NCBI GenBank assembly: GCA_021847125.1
Contig: JAJZUK010000023.1
Coordinates: forward strand, 1-8,836
DNA: 8,836 nucleotides
DNA from: Pseudomonadota bacterium
GTDB lineage: Bacteria > Pseudomonadota > Gammaproteobacteria > Burkholderiales > SG8-39
Direction of reading: 5' to 3'
Part shown: piece by piece, positions 1 through 6,614 of the stretch
Layout of the letters: every line of letters begins with the position of its first letter
How positions within the stretch are numbered: the stretch's first letter is position 1
Notes under the pieces: generated by a model
The model's input: the letters and a program-made list of their open reading frames with translations, nothing else
What the model was told of the DNA's origin: nothing
The model's database searches: none
Made by a program: the position numbers and the translations under genes

Positions 1-331
1 GGACGTAGCGGCCTTTCACGCCGCGACGCCTGCCGCGGGTGATGAGTTCGGAAAGATTGCCGTAGCCTTCGCGGTCGGTGGCGAGCAGCACCAGCTTGAG
101 GCCGTCGACGAGGCGGATTTCGCTGCCGAGGATCAGCGGCAGGCCGCATTCCCTGGCTGCGCTGTGCGCGCGCACCACGCCCGCGAACGAGCATTCGTCG
201 GTGAGCGCGAGCGCGCTGTAGCCGAGTTGATGCGCCCGAGCGACCAGTTCCTCAGGGTGGGAGGCGCCGCGCAGGAAGCTGAAATTCGATACGCAATGCA
301 GCTCCGCGTAGGCGGGGAGAACGGAACCCAC
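1..331 (-). CDS. dnaE2: Error-prone DNA polymerase DnaE2 (ImuC), N-terminal fragment
   Basis: This is the 5' part (110 codons) of the C-family error-prone polymerase that performs translesion synthesis with ImuA and ImuB; the gene continues past the left edge. The fragment is the start of the PHP domain. It opens with the family's usual [20 protein letters not shown] block, followed by an [16 protein letters not shown] stretch and an ILGSEIRL stretch. These match DnaE2 rather than replicative DnaE, where YSxxDG-type N-termini are usual. The frame has no ATG near the beginning; I chose the GTG at 331, which leaves about 7 residues before AYAELHC and sits 8 bases after the imuB stop. No strong ribosome-binding site is visible, so translation is probably coupled to imuB. 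Identity is secure; the exact start is less so. Confidence 0.93.
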   Translation of the reverse strand, partial: MGSVLPAYAELHCVSNFSFLRGASHPEELVARAHQLGYSALALTDECSFAGVVRAHSAARECGLPLILGSEIRLVDGLKLVLLATDREGYGNLSELITRGRRRGVKGRYV

Positions 332-339
332 AGCGAGAC

Positions 340-1782
340 TCAGGAAAAAATGCCGTGCAGATACCAGGCGCCGGCGGGGCTGCGCTCGCGGTAGACCCAC
401 AGCAGTGCCTCGTTGGCGGCGCGGGCGATGAAATAATCGCGCGCCGTGTCGGCGCCGTCCCACCACCCCGATTCGATGCGCTCCGGGCCGGCCAACAGTT
501 TCAGTGGCCCGTGGTGGCAGGGGACGGACTCGTTTTCCTCCAGCGCCTGCGGCCGCTCGAGCAGCCAGAACGGGCGCGGGTCGAAATCGAGGGTCAGTTG
601 CTTTGCGCCGGGTTCGGCCTGAGCGCTGGCGCGATCCAAAGGAACGCTGGCGCGTTCGGGACGGTGGTCGGCGCACAGGGCTATGCCGTGCACGGCCGTC
701 GTGCCGAGGCGCGAGCGCAGGCGCTCGATCAGGCGCGGCCAATTGCCCTCTTCGTGCAATGCATCGGAAAAGAGATTCTGATTCGAGTGTTCGAGCGGCT
801 CGATAGTCTGCACTTCCAGCGCGATGGAACGCACCGGCTCGGGCAGCGGCATTTGTTGCAGTTGCTCGCGCAACAACAGCGCGAAATGCCCGGCTTCGCG
901 GCAGGCGGCGACCAGGCCCAGTTCGATCCGGGTGGCGGGCGCGGCGCGATGCGAGAGATTGAGCGCCAGCCGCCGCGTACCGGCGGCGCGCGCTGTGAGA
1001 AAACCTTCGAGCTGTACCAGCAGCCGGTTCGATGCAAACAACAGCGCTTCGGCCTGGGTGGCTTCGGCCGGCAGTTCGATGGCGGCGCAAAACTTCTCCG
1101 GCAGCACGCAAAAGCTGCGCGGATCGGGCAGGCGGCCCAGGGCTTGGTCCAAGGTATCGAGGAGGCCCTGGCCGAAGCGGCGCGCCAGGCCGTCGCGCGG
1201 CAGCGCCAGCAGATCGCCTATGCTGCCGGCGCCGATAGCCGACAAGGTTTCTTCCTGCCCGCATTGCAGCACCGACAGGGGCAGGGCGCGGAGTTCGCCC
1301 TCGAGCAAAGCGGCATCGGCGCTCAGGCAAGATTTGCCTGAGCGCGCGAACCAGGATGCGGCGCGCGCCGTAGGCGCGGCGGCGAGGCGGGCGCTGTAGC
1401 CCATGGCGGCAAGCCCTTGGCGCAGTCTCGCCACTATCTGCGCGAGGCCGCCGAACAGCTTCAGGCTGCCCGAGACTTCCAGCAGCATCAGGTCCGGAAA
1501 CTCGAGCGCGACACTGGGCGTGCATTGCATTGCCCAGGCGGCGATGCCGAGCAAGGCCTCGGTTTCGGCCGCCGCATCGCGCTCGCGCAGGCGCAAGCCC
1601 GGTGCGAGCGCGAGCGCCGCGGTGACCGGCATCCCCGCGTGGAGGCCGCGCGCGGACGCCTTGGCGTCGCAGGCGAGGATGCGTTGCCGCTCGGCGACCG
1701 CGCGCGGCTCAGGCGATGGCAAGCCGCGCTGGAACGCTTCCAGCGGCAGTTGCGGCAGGTGCAGGGCTATCCACATGGGCAT
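340..1782 (-). CDS. imuB: ImuB, catalytically inactive Y-family polymerase homologue
   Basis: ImuB is the hub of the ImuA-ImuB-DnaE2 mutasome: a Y-family-like protein without polymerase activity that bridges DnaE2 and the sliding clamp. The 480-residue length is normal. The N-terminus [13 protein letters not shown] replaces the metal-binding DxD segment of active Y-family enzymes. The region around residues 92-112, ending [12 protein letters not shown], is a typical ImuB signature and has no adjacent Asp-Glu catalytic pair. Palm/fingers-like sequence runs to about residue 230, followed by a little-finger-like region. QLTLDF at residues 395-400 fits a hexameric QxxLxF beta-clamp motif. The start is ATG at 1782 (a second ATG lies two codons on, at 1776); neither has a clear Shine-Dalgarno. 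The first 74 bases overlap the end of imuA, and dnaE2 follows 8 bases after the stop, so one SOS-controlled transcript is expected. Confidence 0.94.
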   Translation of the reverse strand: MPMWIALHLPQLPLEAFQRGLPSPEPRAVAERQRILACDAKASARGLHAGMPVTAALALAPGLRLRERDAAAETEALLGIAAWAMQCTPSVALEFPDLMLLEVSGSLKLFGGLAQIVARLRQGLAAMGYSARLAAAPTARAASWFARSGKSCLSADAALLEGELRALPLSVLQCGQEETLSAIGAGSIGDLLALPRDGLARRFGQGLLDTLDQALGRLPDPRSFCVLPEKFCAAIELPAEATQAEALLFASNRLLVQLEGFLTARAAGTRRLALNLSHRAAPATRIELGLVAACREAGHFALLLREQLQQMPLPEPVRSIALEVQTIEPLEHSNQNLFSDALHEEGNWPRLIERLRSRLGTTAVHGIALCADHRPERASVPLDRASAQAEPGAKQLTLDFDPRPFWLLERPQALEENESVPCHHGPLKLLAGPERIESGWWDGADTARDYFIARAANEALLWVYRERSPAGAWYLHGIFS

Positions 1783-2431
1783 CGAATCGGTGAGTTGGGT
1801 TGGCCGCTGCCGGCGGCGTAGACGGCAGCAAAATCGGCCGGGAGAGCGGCGCCCCCCGGCGTTTCAAAATTGATAGCGCCAGCCCGCCGGCGGAGGTGGC
1901 GAGCGCGATGCGCAGCACCGCGGGTGTCGACTCGCGCGCCGCCTGGGTGGGACGGAACAGCACTGCAAGGCAGCGCCCGTCCTCGGCCGCGAGCTGCAGG
2001 CGCCGCAATTGGGTGTAGCCGATTTGGCGCGGCCAGGCGAGCACGCCGCCGCAGGCAGCCGAGCGCAGCGCCTGTTCCGCCGCCCACAGGCTGTCGCCGT
2101 CCTTGGCGGTTTTGACGATGAGCACGCGTTCCAGGGCGATGCCGGCGGCGGCGAGCGCCGGCGCGTAGGGCAGGTAGGGCGGCGCGATCCAGGCGATACA
2201 TTTGCCTTGCGCGGCCAGTTGCGCCAGCGCCGGACCGAGGACGCGCAGTTCGCCTATGCCTTCGTGCTGCGGCAGGATTTCGGTGAGCGCGCCGCGCGGC
2301 CAGCCGCCGCCCGGCAGCTCGGCGTCCAGCGGCGCAAAGCCCGAGGCAATGCCGGGGCAGGCGCTGCGCGCGAGTTCGCTGCCGCGCCAGATGCCGGGGT
2401 GTTGCTCGAGGCCGGCCGCGAGGCTGGGCAT
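1709..2431 (-). CDS. imuA: ImuA, RecA-like SOS mutagenesis protein
   Basis: ImuA is the first gene of the SOS mutagenesis cassette. It is a RecA/SulA-related protein that partners ImuB and DnaE2 in damage-induced mutagenesis. The 240-residue product has the usual N-terminal SGFAPLDAELPGGGWPRGAL block (residues 30-49), followed by TEILPQHEGIGELRVL. The latter occupies the Walker A position but lacks a GKT/GKS motif, as is common for ImuA. IGYTQLRRLQLAAEDG at 137-152 and the ILKRRGAP stretch near 188-195 also fit the family. The start ATG at 2431 is preceded by GGAG at 2440-2437 with 5 bases between. Residues after about 205 form an Ala/Pro-rich tail whose last 24 codons are read from DNA that also encodes the imuB start. 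A LexA box lies 14 bases upstream of the ATG. Confidence 0.92.
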   Translation of the reverse strand: MPSLAAGLEQHPGIWRGSELARSACPGIASGFAPLDAELPGGGWPRGALTEILPQHEGIGELRVLGPALAQLAAQGKCIAWIAPPYLPYAPALAAAGIALERVLIVKTAKDGDSLWAAEQALRSAACGGVLAWPRQIGYTQLRRLQLAAEDGRCLAVLFRPTQAARESTPAVLRIALATSAGGLALSILKRRGAPLSRPILLPSTPPAAANPTHRFDAHVDSPAPAATAAGSVPARLAIA

Positions 2432-2445
2432 GACATCTCCAAAAA

Positions 2446-2461
2446 CTGTATGTTTATACAG
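2446..2461 (-). promoter_or_regulatory. LexA-binding site (SOS box) of imuA-imuB-dnaE2
   Basis: The sequence CTGTATGTTTATACAG (plus-strand reading) matches the gamma/betaproteobacterial LexA consensus CTGT-N8-ACAG, with an AT-rich centre and 12 of 16 positions dyad-symmetric. It ends 14 bases upstream of the imuA ATG, between that start and the dnaJ stop. Binding here would block transcription of the mutasome operon until RecA-stimulated LexA cleavage. Confidence 0.9.
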
Positions 2462-2488
2462 TATCCGGAAATTTTGCCGGTTTGTCTA
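2460..2488 (-). promoter_or_regulatory. Candidate sigma70 promoter for imuA
   Basis: On the minus strand TAGACA (2488-2483, 5 of 6 to TTGACA) is followed after exactly 17 bases by GATACT (2465-2460, 4 of 6 to TATAAT). The -10 touches the LexA box, the usual layout for a repressed SOS promoter. The -35 overlaps the stop codon of dnaJ. This is assigned by pattern only. Confidence 0.45.
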
Positions 2489-3612
2489 GCCGGACTTTTC
2501 GAAAAATGAAAACCTGCTTTTTGCTGCAGGCTTCGATTGCGAGATCGCGCGCAGCCGCTCGTACAGTTCACGTTCTTCGCTCGTGAGTTGTTCCGGCACC
2601 CGCACCTCGACGCGCAGATACAGGTCGCCATGGCGAGCGCTCCCGAATTCAGGCAGGCCTTTTCCTTTGAGCCGCAACACCGCGCCGGGTTGGGTCCCGG
2701 GCGGGACGCTTACGCTGGCCGAACCGTCTAGCGTCGGCACTTCCAGCGTGGCGCCGAGCACGGCATCGGTCAGGGAAAGGGATTCCTGCCGCAACAGGTC
2801 GGCACCGGCGCGCTCGAAGCGCGGGTCGCGTCGGGTGCGGACGATCACGAATAAATCCCCGTTTACGCCGCCCGGCCCGGGTCCAGGCATTCCCTTGCCT
2901 GGAATGCGCAGCGCCATGCCTTCCTCGACGCCTTGCGGGATCTTGACCGTCAGCACCTCTTCTTTTTCCACTTCGCCGCTGCCGCGGCATTTCGAGCAAG
3001 GGTGCTCGATGATGCTGCCCTGTCCATGGCAGGCGGGGCAGGTGCTGATCTGCTGAATCAGGACATGTTCCTTCTTGTCCTGCCGGCGGTGCGTGAGGCG
3101 TCCGCTGCCCCCGCATGCATCGCAACGGCGCGGCGCGGCCCCGCCTTCTGCGCCGGTGCCGTGGCAGGCAGTACAGGGCACGGGGCGGCTCAAGCGGATT
3201 TGCTCTTCACCTCCGCTGGCCACTCTTTCCAGCGGGACGAGCAGGTCTACTTCGATATTCGCACCGCGCGGCGGCGATGGAAAAATCCCTCGAATGGGCT
3301 GCCGCCGCCAAAGTCGAAATTGAGCCCGCCGAAAATATCTTCGAAATTGATGCCGCCGAACAAATCCTGCTGGCTGAAGCCCGCGACGCCGGCGAAGCCG
3401 CGCGCATCGTATTCGGCGCGCTTTTTCGGGTCGGACAAGACCGCATACGCTTCGGTGATTCCCTTGAAACGCTCCTCGGCCCCCGGTTCCTTGTTCCGGT
3501 CGGGGTGATATTTCATGGCGAGATTACGGAAAGCGTCCTTGATCGCTTTCTGGTCGGCGTCCTTGGCGATGCCGAGCACTTCGTAGTAATCGCGCTGGGC
3601 GGTTTCGGAAAT
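2486..3612 (-). pseudogene. dnaJ: dnaJ-like co-chaperone split by a one-base frameshift
   Basis: This encodes an Hsp40 of full DnaJ type, the partner that delivers substrates to DnaK and stimulates its ATPase. The first frame (3612-3247, TAG stop) carries the J domain with HPD at about residues 36-38 and a Gly/Phe-rich stretch, ending in FFHRRR. The second frame resumes with [16 protein letters not shown] at about 3267 and runs to 2486. It contains all four zinc-binding CxxCxGxG repeats (CTACHGTG, CDACGGSG, CPACHGQG, CSKCRGSG) and the C-terminal substrate-binding and dimerisation domains. One missing base in the CG-repeat at 3266-3276, or in the five-T run read at 3285-3281, explains the shift. 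Restoring it gives about 375 residues, normal for DnaJ. The expected start is ATT at 3612, not ATG. It lies 41 bases after dnaK and is presumably co-transcribed. It could be a decaying gene, a sequencing error or recoded; all protein motifs look intact. Confidence 0.82.
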
Positions 3613-3624
3613 GTCGACTCTCCC
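3610..3624 (-). promoter_or_regulatory. Ribosome-binding site leading to an ATT start for dnaJ
   Basis: On the minus strand GGGAGAG (3624-3618) is followed after five bases by ATT (3612-3610) and then codons for [14 protein letters not shown], the expected DnaJ N-terminus. In this frame no ATG, GTG or TTG occurs between the upstream TAA (3660) and the ATT. The next possible start, GTG at 3579, would remove the beginning of J-domain helix I. Confidence 0.55.
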
Positions 3625-3653
3625 GGGTTGCGCAATAAGACTGCTGGCTGCAG

Positions 3654-5549
3654 CTATTTATTCTCTTGGTAGTCTGCATCCACCACTTTGCCGCGCGGAC
3701 CGGCGCCGCTGGCGCGCGCTTCTCCGGTCGGCGCGCTCACGTTGGGTTGGGGCTGCGGGCCGTCCCAGCGGGTTTCCGCATAGGGGCCGCTTTTCGGCGC
3801 GTTCCCAGACTGGGCATAGAGCACCGCGCCGGCCTCCTTCAGCACTTTCTTCAGCGCTTCGGCGCGCTCCGAAGCGAGGCTGACGTCTTTCTTCAGCAGC
3901 GCCTCCTTGGTCTCGCGCGAGGCAGTCTCGATGCGTTTTTTCAGATCGTCGGTGAGTTTGTCGGCGAAATTGGCCAGCATTTTCTCGGCCTCGTAGCACG
4001 CGGCATCGGCTGCATTGAGCTTTTCCGCATCTTCGCGCCGTTTCCTGTCCGCCTCCGCATAGCGCTCGGCAGTTTCCACCATGCGTTTCTTATTGTCCTC
4101 CGACAGCCGAGTGGAACCGGTGATGCGGATGGACTGCGACTTGCCGCTGGCGGTGTCCTTCGCGGACACGCTGAGTATGCCGTTGGAATCGATGTCGAAG
4201 CTCACTTCGATCTTGGGGATGCCGCGCGGCGCCGGGGGCAGGCCGTCGAGGTTGAATTCGCCGAGGCTGGTATTGTCGCTCGCCATCGGCCGCTCTCCCT
4301 GAAAAACATGGATGGTGACACTGGTCTGCATGTCGGCGGCGGTGGTGAAGGTTTCGCTGCGCTTCACCGGGATCGGGGTGTTGCGCGCGATCAGCGGCGT
4401 GGCAATACCTCCGAGGGTTTCCACCCCGAGCGTGAGCGGCGTCACATCCACCAGCACGATCCCGCCCACTTCACCCGCGAGCACGCCGGCTTGAATCGCA
4501 GCGCCCGCAGCGACGCATTCCATCGGGTCGACGCCCATCTCGGCTTTGCGTCCGAACAGGTCCTCGAAATAGGCGTGCACCACCGGCATGCGCGTCGGCC
4601 CGCCGACGAATACCACCCGCCCCACGTCGCGCGGGGCGATGCCGGCGTCGTGCAGCGCCTGCTCCACCGGGGGGCGGCAGCGCTCGATCACCGGGCGCAC
4701 CAGGCGTTCGAGTTCGGTCCGATTCAGATCCAGTTCGAGATGGCGCGGCTCGCCGCCGACGGCGGCGAGATAAGGCAGGCTGATATGCGTGGTCAGGCTG
4801 GCGGTGAGTTCGATCTTCGCGGCCTCGGCCGCTTCAATCAGGCGTGCAGCCGCCTTGCGGTCCGCGCGCACGTCGACGCCGGTGGCCATTTGGAAGCGTT
4901 CAGCGAGGTGCTCGAAAATACGCTGATTCATGTCGGTGCCGCCAAGCTGGGTGTCGCCGCTGGTGGCTTTGACCTCGAACACGCCCTTGCCGAATTCCAT
5001 GATGGTGACGTCCAATGTCCCGCCACCCAGGTCGATCACCACGATGCGCAGTTCCTGTCCCAGCCGGTCGAGGCCGTAGGCGAGCGACGCAGCGGTAGGC
5101 TCGTTGACCAGGCGCACCACTTCGAGGCCGGCGATGCGGCACGCATCCTTGGTGGCAGCACGCTGATTGTCGTCGAAATAAGCCGGCACGGTCACCACGG
5201 CTTTTTCCACCGGCTCGCCGAGGAAGGCTTCGGCGTCGCGCTTGATCTTCTGCAGCAAAAACGCCGAAAGCTGCTCCGGCGAATACTCGCGCTCCCTTAG
5301 GCGCACGCTTTCGCGCCTGCCCATCTTGCGCTTGAACGCGGTGACCGTGCCCTCCGGGTTTGCGGCCGCCTGGCGCCGCGCCGGTTCGCCCACCAGGACC
5401 TGGCCGTCCGCCGTGAGCCCAACGTAACTCGGAAACGCCTTGCCGCCTACGCTGATGCCTTCGGCGCTGGGTATGATGACCGGCCGGCCGCCGCGCAGCA
5501 CGGCGGCGGCCGAGTTGGATGTGCCCAGATCGATGCCGATGATGGCCAT
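3654..5549 (-). CDS. dnaK: DnaK-family Hsp70 chaperone (accessory paralogue)
   Basis: This is a cytoplasmic Hsp70 that binds unfolded peptides in an ATP-controlled cycle with DnaJ and a GrpE. The 631-residue product has phosphate-1 [14 protein letters not shown] (residues 4-17), [12 protein letters not shown] (119-130), [12 protein letters not shown] (149-160), phosphate-2 [12 protein letters not shown] (172-183), [11 protein letters not shown] (312-322) and linker [11 protein letters not shown] (367-377). A beta-sandwich substrate domain, helical lid and VVDADYQE C-terminus follow. Between KRKMG (73-77) and the YSPEQLSAF stretch the chain is about 24 residues shorter than E. coli DnaK; it lacks the N-terminal-quadrant insert typical of proteobacterial DnaK and resembles Gram-positive or archaeal forms. 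The start ATG at 5549 has AGGAG at 5559-5555. It is probably a second DnaK in this genome, paired with the downstream dnaJ. A candidate CRP/FNR-type box lies about 85 bases upstream. Confidence 0.95.
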   Translation of the reverse strand: MAIIGIDLGTSNSAAAVLRGGRPVIIPSAEGISVGGKAFPSYVGLTADGQVLVGEPARRQAAANPEGTVTAFKRKMGRRESVRLREREYSPEQLSAFLLQKIKRDAEAFLGEPVEKAVVTVPAYFDDNQRAATKDACRIAGLEVVRLVNEPTAASLAYGLDRLGQELRIVVIDLGGGTLDVTIMEFGKGVFEVKATSGDTQLGGTDMNQRIFEHLAERFQMATGVDVRADRKAAARLIEAAEAAKIELTASLTTHISLPYLAAVGGEPRHLELDLNRTELERLVRPVIERCRPPVEQALHDAGIAPRDVGRVVFVGGPTRMPVVHAYFEDLFGRKAEMGVDPMECVAAGAAIQAGVLAGEVGGIVLVDVTPLTLGVETLGGIATPLIARNTPIPVKRSETFTTAADMQTSVTIHVFQGERPMASDNTSLGEFNLDGLPPAPRGIPKIEVSFDIDSNGILSVSAKDTASGKSQSIRITGSTRLSEDNKKRMVETAERYAEADRKRREDAEKLNAADAACYEAEKMLANFADKLTDDLKKRIETASRETKEALLKKDVSLASERAEALKKVLKEAGAVLYAQSGNAPKSGPYAETRWDGPQPQPNVSAPTGEARASGAGPRGKVVDADYQENK

Positions 5550-5600
5550 GAATTCTCCTAACCCGTTTCTCGCATGAAGGGGCGAATTCCACCCAGATAC

Positions 5601-5648
5601 ATTGAAGCGATTTCACGGCCTGCGCGGTGTGACTTTGGTCAAGAAATA
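5601..5648 (-). promoter_or_regulatory. Candidate CRP/FNR-activated promoter of dnaK
   Basis: Reading the minus strand, the element begins TATTTCTTGA (5648-5639). Its TTGAC-CAAA-GTCAC (5642-5629) has the TGA-N6-TCA core of CRP/FNR-family sites and matches the FNR consensus TTGAT-N4-ATCAA at 7 of 10 positions. TTCAAT (5606-5601, 4 of 6 to TATAAT) is a possible -10. It lies 29.5 bases from the box centre, the spacing of class II (-41.5) FNR promoters, and predicts a start near 5594. Assignment rests on pattern and on symmetry with the copy facing the other way. Confidence 0.45.
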
Positions 5649-5689
5649 CCGAGATTGGGAGCAACGCGATGCAGCGGATTATTTCTTGA
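5639..5689. repeat. Perfect 10-base inverted repeat in divergent control region
   Basis: TCAAGAAATA (5639-5648) and TATTTCTTGA (5680-5689) are perfect inverted copies separated by 31 bases. Beyond the arms the similarity continues outward: both strands read GTCA five bases later, then two variable bases, then CCG(G)CGCA. This makes two elements of about 28 bases facing away from each other. The rest of the 204-base gap between the two gene starts shows no other structure I recognise. Confidence 0.7.
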
Positions 5690-5726
5690 TTATTGTCATG
5701 CCGGCGCAATTCGGGACGGGTACGCT
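5680..5726 (+). promoter_or_regulatory. Candidate CRP/FNR-activated promoter of the DUF2934 gene
   Basis: TATTTCTTGA (5680-5689) is an exact inverted copy of the element at 5639-5648. TTGAT-TATT-GTCAT (5686-5699) matches TTGAT-N4-ATCAA at 8 of 10 positions. TACGCT at 5721-5726 could be a weak -10; it starts 28.5 bases from the box centre, again a class II-like spacing, giving a start near 5733 and a leader of about 20 bases that contains the Shine-Dalgarno. No good -35 is present, as expected for an activator-dependent promoter. Confidence 0.45.
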
Positions 5727-5753
5727 GAATCCACAGTACGAAGGAGGACGAAC

Positions 5754-6248
5754 ATGCGCAGGCTAGCTGTCAAATCGACTGCCCGCTCTGGCAGGGATCA
5801 AGGCTGTTCTTCCGAAAGGCGGCGCGAAATGATCGCGGTCGCCGCCTATTACCATGCCGAACGCCGGGGGTTTCGTGCCGGCGAGGAAATCGACGACTGG
5901 CTGGAAGCGGAGGCGGAAATCGAGCATCTGCTTGAACCGCGGGCTGGCGATGATGCCAAGACCAGCGCGAAACACCGCTTTCAGCAAGAACTCGAAATGC
6001 AGCTTGCGGAGTGGGATGCGAGACTAGAGGAATTGAAGGCGAAGGCGCGAGACGCCAAGTCTGAACTCCGCGCGGAGTTCGAGGTGCAGCTTGAAGCCCT
6101 TGCGGGCAAGCGCGCGCTCGCCCAGGAGAGGTTGCAGGAACTGCATCGGCACGGGGAATGGGCGTGGGAGGACCTGAAAGAAAGTGCGGAAAAGACCTGG
6201 ACCGAACTGCGCGAGGCGATCAAACGCAGCGCATCGCTTTTCAAATGA
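5754..6248 (+). CDS. DUF2934 domain protein with sll1863-like coiled-coil tail
   Basis: A 164-residue predicted soluble protein of unknown biochemical function. Residues 27-60 (IAVAAYYHAERRGF, then EEIDDWLEAEAEIEHLL) fit DUF2934, a short helical domain recognisable by its DDWLxAExE motif. From about residue 75 the chain is a charged heptad-like coiled coil: EWDARLEELKAKARDAKSEL, later LAQERLQELH, then WAWEDLKESAEKTWTELREA. This resembles the sll1863/coiled-coil stress-response family. The start at 5754 is set by a strong AAGGAGG at 5741-5747 with six bases of spacing; an in-frame ATG at 5574 lies inside the control region and is unlikely. Its divergent partner is dnaK, and the shared mirrored control elements suggest co-regulation under stress or low oxygen. 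Family labels are from memory of motif patterns. Confidence 0.8.
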   Translation: MRRLAVKSTARSGRDQGCSSERRREMIAVAAYYHAERRGFRAGEEIDDWLEAEAEIEHLLEPRAGDDAKTSAKHRFQQELEMQLAEWDARLEELKAKARDAKSELRAEFEVQLEALAGKRALAQERLQELHRHGEWAWEDLKESAEKTWTELREAIKRSASLFK

Positions 6249-6280
6249 CGCGAACGGGCGAAGCATGAATCGTCTTGGCG

Positions 6281-6294
6281 TCCGCTGCAGCGGA
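6281..6294. repeat. 14-base perfect palindrome
   Basis: TCCGCTGCAGCGGA is fully self-complementary and lies 32 bases after the DUF2934 gene stop in the 126-base gap before the next gene. It may form a hairpin, and a T-run (6311-6315) follows only after 16 bases, so it is not a standard terminator. It could instead be an operator or a transcript-stabilising hairpin. I see no convincing promoter in this gap. Confidence 0.4.
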
Positions 6295-6374
6295 AACTGA
6301 CAGTTCGCAATTTTTCTATCCCCCTTGTGGGGCGAGCGCGGCGTGCACTCGATCGCCAATCAAAGAGGTGACCC

Positions 6375-6614
6375 ATGAACGACCACGTGCTTCAAGCAGG
6401 TGCTCCGGATCCCGAACGCAAGACCTCGCCCATCATCGACGAGTACGAAGAGCTTTCCCTGGACATGGAGGTCGAGGCAGGGGTCTGCTACTTCAACGAT
6501 TCCGTCTATCCGATCGGCGCGTATGTACTCTCCGGCAGCGAACTGCTGCATTGCGAGGAGCGGGGTGTCTGGGTGCGCAAAGGCGAAATGCAGCCGGGCC
6601 GCCCCGAAAAATAG
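6375..6614 (+). CDS. Small uncharacterised protein, 79 residues
   Basis: I do not recognise a firm family. The start ATG at 6375 is preceded by AGAGG (6364-6368) with about six bases of spacing, which supports real translation. The protein is acidic and soluble, with no signal peptide or membrane helix. After a disordered N-terminus (about 1-30), residues 35-71 carry a compact pattern with two cysteines: VCYFNDSVYPIGAYVLSGSE, then LLHCEERGVWVRKGEM. The CYFND-Y-x-x-GA-V-x(n)-L-x-C layout resembles DUF1496-type small proteins (a tentative comparison). It lies between the DUF2934 gene and the RMD1-like gene in the same orientation. Confidence 0.62.
   Translation: MNDHVLQAGAPDPERKTSPIIDEYEELSLDMEVEAGVCYFNDSVYPIGAYVLSGSELLHCEERGVWVRKGEMQPGRPEK

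Noticed and set aside
355..1341. Open frame of 328 codons on the plus strand
   Set aside because: Antisense to imuB, with Gln/Arg-rich low-quality sequence and no domain; a shadow of codon bias.
2465..2493. Three CCGG tetramers (2465, 2477, 2490) as a terminator or repeat array
   Set aside because: Stems are only four bases with no T-run, and CCGG is common in GC-rich DNA.
2486..3223. Separate gene starting at GTG 3223 encoding only the zinc-finger and C-terminal part of DnaJ
   Set aside because: The same frame is conserved DnaJ sequence upstream of 3223, so this is better explained as the second half of a frameshifted dnaJ.
3666..5300. Very long open frame (544 codons) on the plus strand
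   Set aside because: It lies entirely antisense to dnaK, has no recognisable motif, and such frames are common opposite GC-rich coding DNA.
5574..5753. Upstream in-frame ATG extending the DUF2934 protein by 60 residues
   Set aside because: The extension crosses the divergent control region, has no Shine-Dalgarno, and the ATG at 5754 has an excellent one.
5550..5753. Heat-shock sigma32 promoter or CIRCE element for dnaK
   Set aside because: No CTTGAAA-N-CCCCAT pair with correct spacing and no TTAGCACTC-N9-GAGTGCTAA repeat; CTTGAC/CTTGAT occurs only as part of the CRP/FNR-like elements.
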